Assembly: GCF_029931775.1 (NCBI RefSeq)
Contig: NC_079318.1
Coordinates: 31,448,159 to 31,512,158 of the forward strand
Direction of reading: 5' to 3'
Source: Euleptes europaea
Taxonomy: Eukaryota > Chordata > Lepidosauria > Squamata > Sphaerodactylidae
Length of the DNA stretch: 64,000 nt
The notes beneath the pieces were generated by a model. That model saw only the letters and a program-made list of their open reading frames with translations, did not search any database and was not told the origin of the DNA. Made by a program: the position numbers and the translations under genes. Shown piece after piece: positions 56,101-64,000 of this stretch. Within the stretch, counting starts at the first letter, position 1; each line of letters starts with the position of its first letter.

Positions 56101-59100
56101 AAAACAAATGGCAATTAAACAACAACTAATCTTGTTTGTTTTGGTTTTAATGGAACAGACATTTTAAAGTACAATTTCTGTGTTTCCATACCAGTTGGAA
56201 TAAATTTTCCTTTGTATCCCAAGGGGACTTTCTTTTGAAAAAAGGAACATTACATTAGCTATCAAAGCAAAACAGATGTTTGTTTCTCCTATGTGGGGTC
56301 AGAAGAGAGAATTAGGGGAGTTTAAGAGATATTACGCTGGCATGCAGGAAGCATTTGGTCAGACATACCTCTGTCAGACCTCTAGGGTCCACTGTAGTTT
56401 GAACCCTTGTTCAAAGTGATTATAAAATCTAATACATGTGGGCCTTTGTATCAGAAATTATAGCAGTGTAAGATTCTGGATACTTGCTTAGCAATTCTTA
56501 TTCAGAATATGGAGCATCTCCAGGTTCAACCCCTAGCGTGTTCAGTTAAAAGGATTTCACTGCTTGAGTTAGAGAAGGCAATACTGGGATAGAGAGACCC
56601 ATGGCATGACTCAGTATAAGGCAGATTTCTATGCTCATGCTGTATCTCCCATATGTGAATAATTTTGTATAATATTTGCAGTTTCAAACCTCACATTGTT
56701 TGTCAAAATCAAAAGAACAAAACAATACCTTGAAGCCCCCACAAGTCAACAATCAAAGCATTTTTCTGCAAGTAATTCAAAAATTCGTGGGATGTATTCA
56801 GGGCTGAAAACTGGACTAATTCTTCTAGCTTTGGGTTCACATTTTTCCAGGCAGGTTTTGTGTAGAATGAGCATGGGAGATCGTAAACTTTGTATCTGAA
56901 AGTGCCAAAGAAACAATAACCCAATTAAAAAGTCGGATTCAGTCCAAGGATGAACTGCTTCAAAGTACAGAGTATACCAACCATGAAACTATAGCAACGT
57001 TTCAGGGTTAGATTTCCTTCCCAGGGGCAATTGCTGCCTGCCAGAATAAATGCTCAAAAGGTCCACTTCAATCTCCTCTCCCACCAGTTCCACATGCACC
57101 TTTCCCCATCTAAACCCTCTTTGTACCCGTCTCACCTTAACAGAGATGGAGGAGAAATCAATTTTCCATAGTAACTTAGTGGCAGAAAACCCTTAAATTC
57201 ATGACTATTAATTCCTATGTACATATTAGAAAAAGGATCTCTAAAAATGAGCTGCTTTATTTTTTATTCTGCCATCAAAGTCACATCTGACTTATGGCGA
57301 CCCCTGCCGAGGTTTTCAAGGCAAGAGACATTTGGAAGTGGTGTGCCGGCCTCCACATCACAACCCTGGTATTCCTTGGAGGTCTCCCATCCAACTATTT
57401 GCCACTTAGTTTCTGAGATCTGACAAGATCAGGCTAGCCTGGGCTATTCAGGTCAGGGCGTGCTTAATATAAAACCGAAAACATTCCTGTACAATAAACT
57501 GTTGTTTAGAAAAGGGTAGGCACAGCTCTTCTTACCATATGCCTTCAGGACTCTTTTCTGGAAACGTGCATACAGAGAAGGGTGTCTTAGGGATGGACAA
57601 GCGTACTTCCTTCACCATTAAGTAACCAAGAGCAACATCTGAGATTACAAAGGACTATTTTAGTAGGTGTGATTTCCAGCTGCTTATAGATACTAACTGA
57701 GGGCTAAATGCAGGCCCTGGAAGGCAGCAGGAAGGGATGGGGTCAGAAGTTGATCTTGCAAAGGAGGAGAAAGGAGTGTAGAAAGAGGGAATGGGGCTGG
57801 CATGATCAGGGGATTTGGGGGAGGGGGGCAGAACAGGTGACATGGATATTTGGCAGATTGAGGAGAGGGTTGCCAGGTCCCTCTTCTCCACTGGCGGGAG
57901 GTTTTTGGGGCAGAGCCTGAGGAGGGCAGGGTTTGGGGAGGGGAGGGATTTCAATGCCATCGAGTCCAATGGCCAAAGTGGCCATTTTCTCCAGTTGAAC
58001 TGATCTCTGTCGGCTGGAGATCAGTCGTAAGAGCAGGAGATCTCCAGCTAGTACTTGGAGGTTGGCAACCCTAGATTGGGGGGATAGGGGGGGATAGGGC
58101 TTCGGAGAAACATATTTGTATTTCTGTATGGGGCTTGAGGGGAAACAAGTTGCAGTTAAAGGATTTTATGGAAGAAAGGAGAGACAGCTTGGAATCTGAA
58201 GTGGCAAACTGGGGGTTTGGGGAGCAAGATATGGAGGTGAAGTAGGCCTGAAAGAACATTTGGCTTTATTTTTTAAAAAAATGAAGCCCCCCTCTCTTTA
58301 CCCTATGCTTTTCATTCCTTCGCATTTGCTGGGGAGTTTGAAATAGAGACGAAATTAAAAGAATCCCTTGATTCCATCCATTCCAGAGCCCCTGCTGCTG
58401 TTTTCGAAGGCAACACACAAAGTGATTGCACAGCTGGCTAACCTTCAGTCAGCAGCAGCCAGGCTGATGATATCATCCGCCCTTCTCTCCCTCACCCTTC
58501 ATCTCTAAGGCATAAGCTGTTCACTCTGCTTGCCTTCAACTAAGGACAAAGAAACCAGTGTCTTTCAACCGGATTGAAGCTAGCAGTCCCAGTGCTGAGC
58601 ATGTGCAAGCGCTTATAAATCACATAAATAGTCTATCCTTTCCTGAAAGCCAGCCCTGATTTCTGGGCAGAACTCCTTTATATGTGTATACTATGCCGGA
58701 GGCTTTACACACTCCTGTTGCCTAGTAGAGGTACCATTCCTATAATTTACTGCCTAATTGCGTGTCAGAGAAGTCCAGTAGTCAGGGTTTTCATTGCTTA
58801 TTTCTCCTGAGTAACTTACCTGGGGCCTAGGTCCCTCATGGCAACTGGCGGGAGATAGATGATAAGAACACTCAAATTTCGAACAATGCTTTCCTCATTC
58901 TTTTGGGTGCTGAATTTTGGTTTGGTTTGGTACTCAGTTTTTCAGCAAATGTGCCACCATCTCTGAAAATATAGGTATTACTCAAACAGATTTACAAGCC
59001 AGGCCTAAACCTGTTTATTTGGAAGCAAGACCCAGTCCCAGCAGTACTAACTTATAGTCAAATGTATTACAGTCACTGGGCACAATTAACAGTTCTCCTA

Positions 59101-61555
59101 ATAATACAGCTTGTTAGGAGAACTGTTAATTGTGGCCAGTGACTTTATACATCAATCTAATGTCTTTATACATAGCAGTTATTATGTTCTCTTCCACAGC
59201 AAAGCCACCAGTTGTTACAGGACCACCCTGTGTTTTGAATGGGTGTGCTCTTGCCAAAGTTCCCATTCGTTTTCACTGGCACTTCTGTGAATCTCACGTT
59301 TTCTGCAAAACAAGGTGTTCAGGACAAAGCACAGGGTGGTCCTGAAACAACTGGTGGCTTCACTGTGGAAGAGAACACAATGACTGCTGCATATAAAGAC
59401 ATTAGATTCATGTATAAAGCCAAAGCCCTGACCTGGATAGCCTGATCTCGTCAGATCTCAGAAGCTAAGCAGAGTCAGCCCTGGTTAGTATTTGGATGGG
59501 AGACCACCAAGGAATACCAGGGTTGCTGTGCAGAGGACGGCACTGGCAAACCACCTCTGCTAGTCTCTTGCCATGAAAACCCCAAAAAGGGGTCGCCATA
59601 AGTCGGCTGTGACTTGACGGCACTTTACACACACACATAAAGCCATTAGACTCCTGAGCGAGAATAGTAAATTGGTCAGCATACACTCAAGTCACAAGTG
59701 GAAAGGGGGAGATGTCAGATCAGATGTCCACAAAATGTTCTCTTTCAAGACTGCCAGGCAGAGGCATTATGTAAGAACCTTTACTGTCAATTGTTAAAGA
59801 TTTTCCTTTTCCGCTGAGAAAATTCAGATACCCAAAATAATGTGGAAAATTATTGTCATTCAGGCAAAAGCAGAACATTTGTGAAACTGTTCTTCACTTC
59901 AAAGACCAATTGAAATATTTTAGTGTAGAACAACTGTACCCAATTTGAATCCCTCTTTGTGCTACTTCTTTAATCCATTTAACTCCAAGGCATTGTAAAA
60001 TGTGGATTTGGAAGTCTATCCTTTTCCCCAGCATTTCCAAAGGGTCGATAACCATGTCATCCTCTCCAAAAGCTCTATTGAAATAAAAAAGACATGAATA
60101 ATGATTAATGATGATAGTGGAATTACAACAACAAAGCAAGGAGGCTTGCAGCCTATGCATCAAACCCATTTGTTGATAGTGCAGATTCACACCTAAGTTC
60201 AGATGCTGTTGTGTTTGGATTTTTTATGCATGATCTTCAGAGGTATTTGGGTTGCTAGGTCTTAAGACAGAGAACCTGCCAATATTAAAAAAAAAAACCA
60301 CTGATGCAGTGACAAAGATGCAGCCACCCTGTCTTCTGCTTGTCCTCATGTGGTGGTGGTGGTGATGGAGGAGGAGGAGGAGAAGGAGAAAGAGAAGGAG
60401 AAGGAGGAGAAGGAGAAGAAGAGGAGGAGAAGAGTAGTAGTAGTAGTAGTAGTTGGTTTTTATGTCAACTTTCTCTACATTTTTTTAAGGAGAATCAAAC
60501 CAGCCTATAATCTCCTTCCCTTCCTCTCCCCACAACAGGCCCCCTGTGAGGTAGATGGGGCTGAGAGAGTTCAGAGAGCTGTGACTAGCCCAAGGACACC
60601 CAGCAGGTTTAATGTGTAGGAGTGGGGAAACCAACCCGGTTCACCAGATTACAGTCCGCTGCTCGTGTGGAGGAGTGGGGAATGAAATACCACTACACCA
60701 TAGAAGGAAAGGATGATGAACAAAGTGACTGGCGGGGGCTTCAGCTGCTGCATCTTTTTGAAGTCTCAAAGCTTTTAAAGACATGCACTATCTCCAGCCT
60801 GGCAGCCTTTCCTGCGCTCAAGGCTGGTTCCTTGATAGTCATGATAACAGAAATGCTCACCTGCCATTTGGAGAACATGGAATTATATTGATAAGTAAGA
60901 TGGCTTCCTCCTTCCCTTCGGAATTAAGGAGTTCTATTTGTTCTTCAAGCTTCATGCAGTAAGCAAGTGACTGGAGCCAAATGTGAGCAGACCCTAAATG
61001 AATTACTTCCACGGGATCCCAGAACGGATCACTCTCACTGTCAACCTGCACATCTTCTCCATCTAAAAAGCGCTGATAAAGTTCTTCCATCAAAAACTTC
61101 CTATTGATGAACTTAGATTTTGTCCAAATCCATACCTAGAGAAATACAGTTGAGTCACTTTCAGCGCAAGTTTAAATATTTTAAAAACCAAACTGAACTC
61201 CAAAATTCTTAGCTGGCTGTTGCAATATGTCTTGCACAAATAATACTAGGAAAATAAGGCTAGTTTGAGGAGTAAGAATTAATCTAAACACCCCCTTTCA
61301 AAACTGGAGCAAATCACAAGACTACAGAAGGGAAGACTAAGATGGGTGGGGGATGGATATGTTGGTGTGAACGGAAATAGTCTGTGAAGTTTGCATAACA
61401 GTCCTCCTGAATACAAAATAATAATACCAATGGCTGGGACTTTTTACCTGATTAGTAATATTGTGTGTCACTTTAACGATGATCTCCTTTTGTAAGTCAT
61501 AGCCTCTGGAGTCAGAAGATGCCAGGTTTTTCACCTTCAGTTCCAACTTTAGGTC
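50154..61555 (-). CDS. KIF28: KIF28 kinesin-3 family, C-terminal part (5' exons outside window)
   Basis: KIF28 is a KLP6/KIF1-related plus-end motor of the kinesin-3 group. Eight exons join in frame on the minus strand: 61448-61555, 60861-61135, 59940-60074, 56729-56895, 55168-55274, 52157-52304, 51018-51208, 50154-50315, giving 430 codons and a TGA at 50154-50156. Phases agree at each junction. The protein part reads DLKLELKVKNLASSDSRGYD, then SDPFWDPVEVIHLGSAHIWL, then DFQIHILQCLGVKWIKEV, then YKVYDLPCSFYTKPAWKNVN, VQFSALNTSHEFLNYLQKNA and LIVDLWGLQ, which is the kinesin-3 region after the FHA domain. Two coiled-coil-like stretches follow (LYQKLLKLEQETELLRDINR and LLRQFVERQSHMLKDFGDQL), and the end is KRERLANSKQ. 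The motor and FHA exons should lie past 64000. Human KIF28P is a pseudogene, but here the chain is open. Confidence 0.88.
51821..52093. mobile_element. MITE with gggggttaccg ends, copy 2
   Basis: The left end is gggggttaccgcattatgta and the right end ggaatacgtaatgcagtaac. Compared with copy 1 in SCCPDH intron 1 (31271-31547) it lies in the opposite orientation. It sits in a KIF28 intron, 64 bp from the nearest exon. Confidence 0.8.
52380..52500 (-). mobile_element. Decayed 5S/Sauria-type SINE piece
   Basis: ttgcctgcctctgtgtcgtg, ccctggacttccttggtctc and ccatccaaaaataagcag match the middle of the reversed 5S-headed SINEs at 54820 and 57268. The head is largely lost. Confidence 0.5.
52503..54021. 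other. KIF28 intron part without recognised repeat
   Basis: Apart from short poly-C runs at about 52716, 52819 and 53305, no exon or repeat family was recognised here. Confidence 0.4.
54022..54319 (+). mobile_element. tRNA-derived SINE (gccagcgtggtgtagtgg type)
   Basis: gccagcatggtgtggtggtt head, gggtttgattccccactcct B-box zone, and an end in ggcatataaaaaccaactct. It is antisense to KIF28. Confidence 0.85.
54820..55032 (-). mobile_element. 5S rRNA-derived SINE
   Basis: Plus strand: tgccatcaagtcacatctga tail, ggcaagagacattcagaggt, cctggtattccttggcagtc, then gtctgagatctgacaagatc and aggctagcctgggc as the reversed 5S head. It ends about 136 bp before a KIF28 exon. Confidence 0.85.
55275..56728. 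other. KIF28 intron without clear repeats
   Basis: Mostly plain sequence. At 56029-56170, tagggatgcgccacatcatt followed by an AAAC-rich part may be a hAT-type MITE end, but no right end was found. Confidence 0.35.
57268..57463 (-). mobile_element. 5S rRNA-derived SINE
   Basis: Same order as 54820-55032: gccatcaaagtcacatctga, cttatggcgacccctgccga, tattccttggaggtctccca and tctgagatctgacaagatca. It is somewhat shorter in the middle. Confidence 0.85.
57866..58072 (-). mobile_element. agggttgcca MITE, reversed
   Basis: The ends agggttgccaggtccctctt and ggaggttggcaaccct are inverted. The body is the reverse of 36080-36281. Flanks agattgaggag and agattgggggg suggest a decayed 10-11 bp target duplication, close in size to that at 36080. 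Confidence 0.8.
59071..59144. repeat. Short perfect-stem hairpin
   Basis: agtcactgggcacaattaac continuing to agttctcctaa is repeated inverted as ttaggagaactgttaattgt continuing to ggccagtgact. The arms are about 31 bp with one mismatched step around a 12 bp loop. It directly abuts the next inverted-repeat element. Confidence 0.85.
59143..59419. mobile_element. Inverted-repeat element with 90 bp arms
   Basis: The arms 59143-59232 and 59330-59419 mirror each other around a 97 bp middle with no length change and few mismatches (ctttatacatcaatctaatg against cattagattcatgtataaag; gaccaccctgtg against cacagggtggtc). It is a MITE-like hairpin. No target duplication was seen. It lies in the long KIF28 intron. 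Confidence 0.85.
59425..59640 (+). mobile_element. 5S rRNA-derived SINE, best copy
   Basis: gcctgatctcgtcagatctc, agaagctaagcagagtcagc, cctggttagtatttggatgg and gagacc closely follow 5S rRNA, including its A-box and C-box promoter parts. Then come ggcactggcaaaccacctct, ggggtcgccataagtcggct, gtgacttgacggcactttac and a CA tail. It is the least diverged of the 5S-headed copies here. Confidence 0.92.
60352..60705 (-). mobile_element. tRNA-derived SINE with expanded purine tail
   Basis: The reversed SINE (about 60430-60705) ends in accactacaccatag at the head side. At its tail side, 60352-60450 is a (GGA/GAA)n then (TAG)n microsatellite, most simply grown from the CTT-type SINE tail. A short ORF over this tract is low-complexity and not a gene. 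Confidence 0.8.
60861..61135 (-). CDS. KIF28: KIF28 exon, post-FHA conserved region
   Basis: The exon begins VWIWTKSKFINRKFLMEELY and ends LINIIPCSPNG plus two bases. It contains the DPFWDP motif seen at this place in KIF1/KIF13-type kinesins. It is the clearest single exon for the family call. Confidence 0.9.
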
Positions 61556-61797
61556 CTGTTAAAAAAAGGTCCTCAAAATGGCTTTGCTGAAGCAGATTAG
61601 CCCCCAGTTTAGAATTCCAGAATGGTTAAACCTTTCCAGGGATAGCATTGCACCATGTGAAATAGTGCACATTCATATTGTCCAATATAAGAAAGGAATA
61701 GCATGCGCAGTAAGACAATAGTCACTACATTTAGTCAATAACTTTCATTCACTGGTTATAAGCTGCTGATCATACTAGCTCAAATCTTAAGTGGAAA

Positions 61798-62844
61798 TAT
61801 TGTCGAAGGCTTTCACGGTCAGAGTTCATTGGTTCTTGTAGGTTATCCGGGCTGTGTAACCGTGGTCTTGGAATTTTCTTTCCTGACGTTTCGCCAGCAA
61901 CTGTGGCAGGCATCTTCAGAGTAGTAACACTGAAGGACAGTGTCTCTCAGTGTCAAGGGTGTAGAAAGAGTAATATATAGTCAGAAAGGGGTTGGGTTTG
62001 AGCTGAGTATTGTCCTGCAAAAGTATTGTCCTGTAAGTATCAAGATAATGTGCTAATGAGGGTATGGTATGTTAATATGGAACCATTGTATCCTGAAGTG
62101 ATTTGTTAATGTGTGTAATCCAAAACTAATCTGTATGGCTATTGTTGAATGTTGTCTTTGTCTGGAGGTGTTTCAGGGCAGGAAGCCAAGCCTTATTCAT
62201 TCTTAAACTCTCCTCTTTTCTGTTAAAGTTGTGCTGATGTTTGTGAATTTCAATGGCTTCTCTGTGCAATCTGACAAAATAGTTGGTAGAATTGTCCAGT
62301 CTTTCAGTGTCTTGGAATAAGACCCTGTGTCCTGACACAAACAGGACACAGGGTCTTATTCCAAGACACTGAAAGACTGGACAATTCTACCAACTATTTT
62401 GTCAGATTGCACAGAGAAGCCATTGAAATTCACAAACATCAGCACAACTTTAACAGAAAAGAGGAGAGTTTAAGAATGAATAAGGCTTGGCTTCCTGCCC
62501 TGAAACACCTCCAGACAAAGACAACATTCAACAATAGCCATACAGATTAGTTTTGGATTACACACATTAACAAATCACTTCAGGATACAATGGTTCCATA
62601 TTAACATACCATACCCTCATTAGCACATTATCTTGATACTTACAGGACAATACTTTTGCAGGACAATACTCAGCTCAAACCCAACCCCTTTCTGACTATA
62701 TATTACTCTTTCTACACCCTTGACACTGAGAGACACTGTCCTTCAGTGTTACTACTCTGAAGATGCCTGCCACAGTTGCTGGCGAAACGTCAGGAAAGAA
62801 AATTCCAAGACCACGGTTACACAGCCCGGATAACCTACAAGAAC
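61798..62844. mobile_element. Penelope-like palindromic insertion, 504 bp arms
   Basis: Arms 61831-62334 and 62342-62845 are inverted copies around a 7 bp spacer; I found no mismatch or length difference by eye. An extra 33 bp at the left (61798-61830, tattgtcgaaggctttcacg onward) continues the element's 3' end. A 12 bp duplication, cttaagtggaaa, flanks it at 61786-61797 and 62845-62856. Each arm encodes HREAIEIHKHQHNFNRKEES, typical of the end of Penelope-like proteins, followed by a non-coding tail with a hammerhead-like core (62757-62791 on plus). The copy is 5'-truncated, and near identity of the arms suggests youth. It lies in a KIF28 intron. Confidence 0.88.
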
Positions 62845-62999
62845 CTTAAGTGGAAACTTCAGAAATATACCATGAGATACCAAAGAGTTCTTATGATTTG
62901 TGCACCATGTATCTGGTTGTTCAGTTTTGCTTTCAAGTAGACAGCCTTTTACATTAATCCCTTTCTATGGCAAGAGGCATTCATTTCCCCTACCCCCAA

Positions 63000-64000
63000 G
63001 ACATTTTATTAATTTTTTAACAAGAGAAAAAAAAACACATACATACATTTACAATCACATAGATTCTATTCCTTCAGGGAATAGATTTCTTCTTACATCT
63101 AATATCTCTTATAAGATTATTTCTGTGTTATACAATATACTTAATAAATCCTGTATCTATATAACCTAATCATTATCTATATTATCGCTATTTATGAAAT
63201 TTTATTCTATTCTTTCCATTTAGCATATTCAAAATAACATTGCCATTTCTTCCGTGTTTCTTCCATCGGCTTTTCTTTCATCATGTTGGTTAATCTGGCC
63301 ATCACCGCAAATTCTTCCATTTTCTGTTGCCACTTTTCCAAATCAGGAATGTCCTCTTGTTTCCAAAGAGCTGCCAATACTAATCTGGCCGCTGTTGTCA
63401 AGTATCCAAATTGTTCTTTATGGTTACTTTGCAGATTCTCTGGTTCCATCCCTAACAACATAGTTTCTGGACTCAAAGGAAATTTGATTTTGAATATTTT
63501 CTGCATTTCTTTATGTATTTGTATCCAAAACTTCTTGACCTTTTTGCATGACCACCACATATGAAAATAAGTTCCATCTTTATCTTTACATTTCCAGCAA
63601 CGTCCATCATAAGATTCATCCATCTTTTTAATGTCCATTGGAGTAATATACCATCTAAAGAATTGCTTATACCAGTTCTCGCATAGATTGTTGCTGGCTG
63701 TAAATTTAATTGACTTAGTCCACAGTCTTTTCCATTGTTGCATAGTAATCTCCTTTTTAAAGTTTTCCATCCATTTCATCATGCATGACTTGACTTGCTC
63801 TTGCTCTGTTTCATATTTAAGTAGTAGTTTATATATCTTTCCCAAAATGTGGTCAGATTCTTTGCTAATTACATTTTCAAACTCAGTATTCTTCTTTATA
63901 GTCCCCTGTTGGTAGCAGTCTTGTCATATTTTCATAATCATCTGGTTATACATCAGCCATCCAATTTTCCTTGTCTTCTTTATCTCATTCCAAGATTTTA
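63000..64000 (-). mobile_element. L1 LINE 3' end (continues past window)
   Basis: Minus strand 63845-63207 is an open frame of 212 residues with KRLWTKSIKFTASNNLCENW, then the CWKCKDKDGTYFHMWWSC zinc-knuckle-like motif, KKVKKFWIQIHKEMQKI and PETMLLGMEP. This is the C-terminal end of L1 ORF2. Related sequence continues upstream to the window edge with a break near 63930. The 3' end is A/T-rich near 63000. It is 5'-incomplete here, and the long open frame suggests it is moderately young. Confidence 0.9.

Noticed and set aside
58829-58954. KIF28 exon between 59940 and 56895
   Set aside because: Any acceptor that fits phase 2 leads to a stop or needs a poor acceptor; the neighbouring exons already join directly into the conserved IQIGYKVYDL sequence.
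59425-59560. Functional 5S rRNA gene
   Set aside because: The 5' part of 5S is missing or diverged and the sequence runs into a SINE tail.

Overview
The window is a stretch of a vertebrate nuclear genome, almost certainly from a squamate reptile, with geckos a guess I cannot confirm. The genes are spliced, with GT-AG introns and one CpG-rich promoter. They sit in a dense mix of lizard-type repeats: tRNA-headed SINEs, SINEs with a 5S rRNA head and a Sauria/RTE-like tail, CR1, L2 and L1 LINE pieces, Penelope-like retroelements, several small inverted-repeat DNA elements (MITEs) and a few LTR fossils. All calls come from reading the sequence by eye; no alignment or database search was run.

Three protein-coding genes can be traced exon by exon. 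(1) The 3' half of CNST (consortin) is on the + strand at 2778-12677: three coding exons holding a long acidic region, a PP1-docking module and a C-terminal membrane anchor. Its 5' exons lie before the window. (2) Complete SCCPDH is on the + strand at 30522-48804: twelve coding exons, 428 codons plus stop, starting in a CpG island and ending just before a canonical poly(A) signal. (3) The 3' part of KIF28, a kinesin-3 family gene whose human counterpart is the pseudogene KIF28P, is on the - strand at 50154-61555: eight joined exons, 430 codons, with no stop in the chain. The 5' motor part lies beyond the window. CNST, SCCPDH and KIF28 belong to the human chromosome 1q44 neighbourhood, so the layout looks like conserved synteny. 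SCCPDH and KIF28 converge, with about 1.2 kb between their poly(A) signals.

Region by region: 1-12677 is CNST exons and introns. About 12.7-30 kb is a gene-free, repeat-rich spacer with several Penelope-like pieces, SINEs and a solo-LTR-like fossil. 30-49 kb is SCCPDH, with a minisatellite and nested MITEs in intron 1 and LINEs and SINEs in later introns. 50-61.6 kb is KIF28. 61.6-64 kb lies in a KIF28 intron and holds a nearly perfect 504 bp x 2 palindrome made from a Penelope-like element, then an L1 3' end.

Nothing resembles a new multi-gene system. The most unusual signals are structural: the young Penelope-like palindrome with a 12 bp target duplication, a second smaller inverted Penelope-like insertion with its own 13 bp duplication, recurring hammerhead-ribozyme-like cores in these elements, and several MITE hairpins, including one family nested in another and present again in a KIF28 intron.
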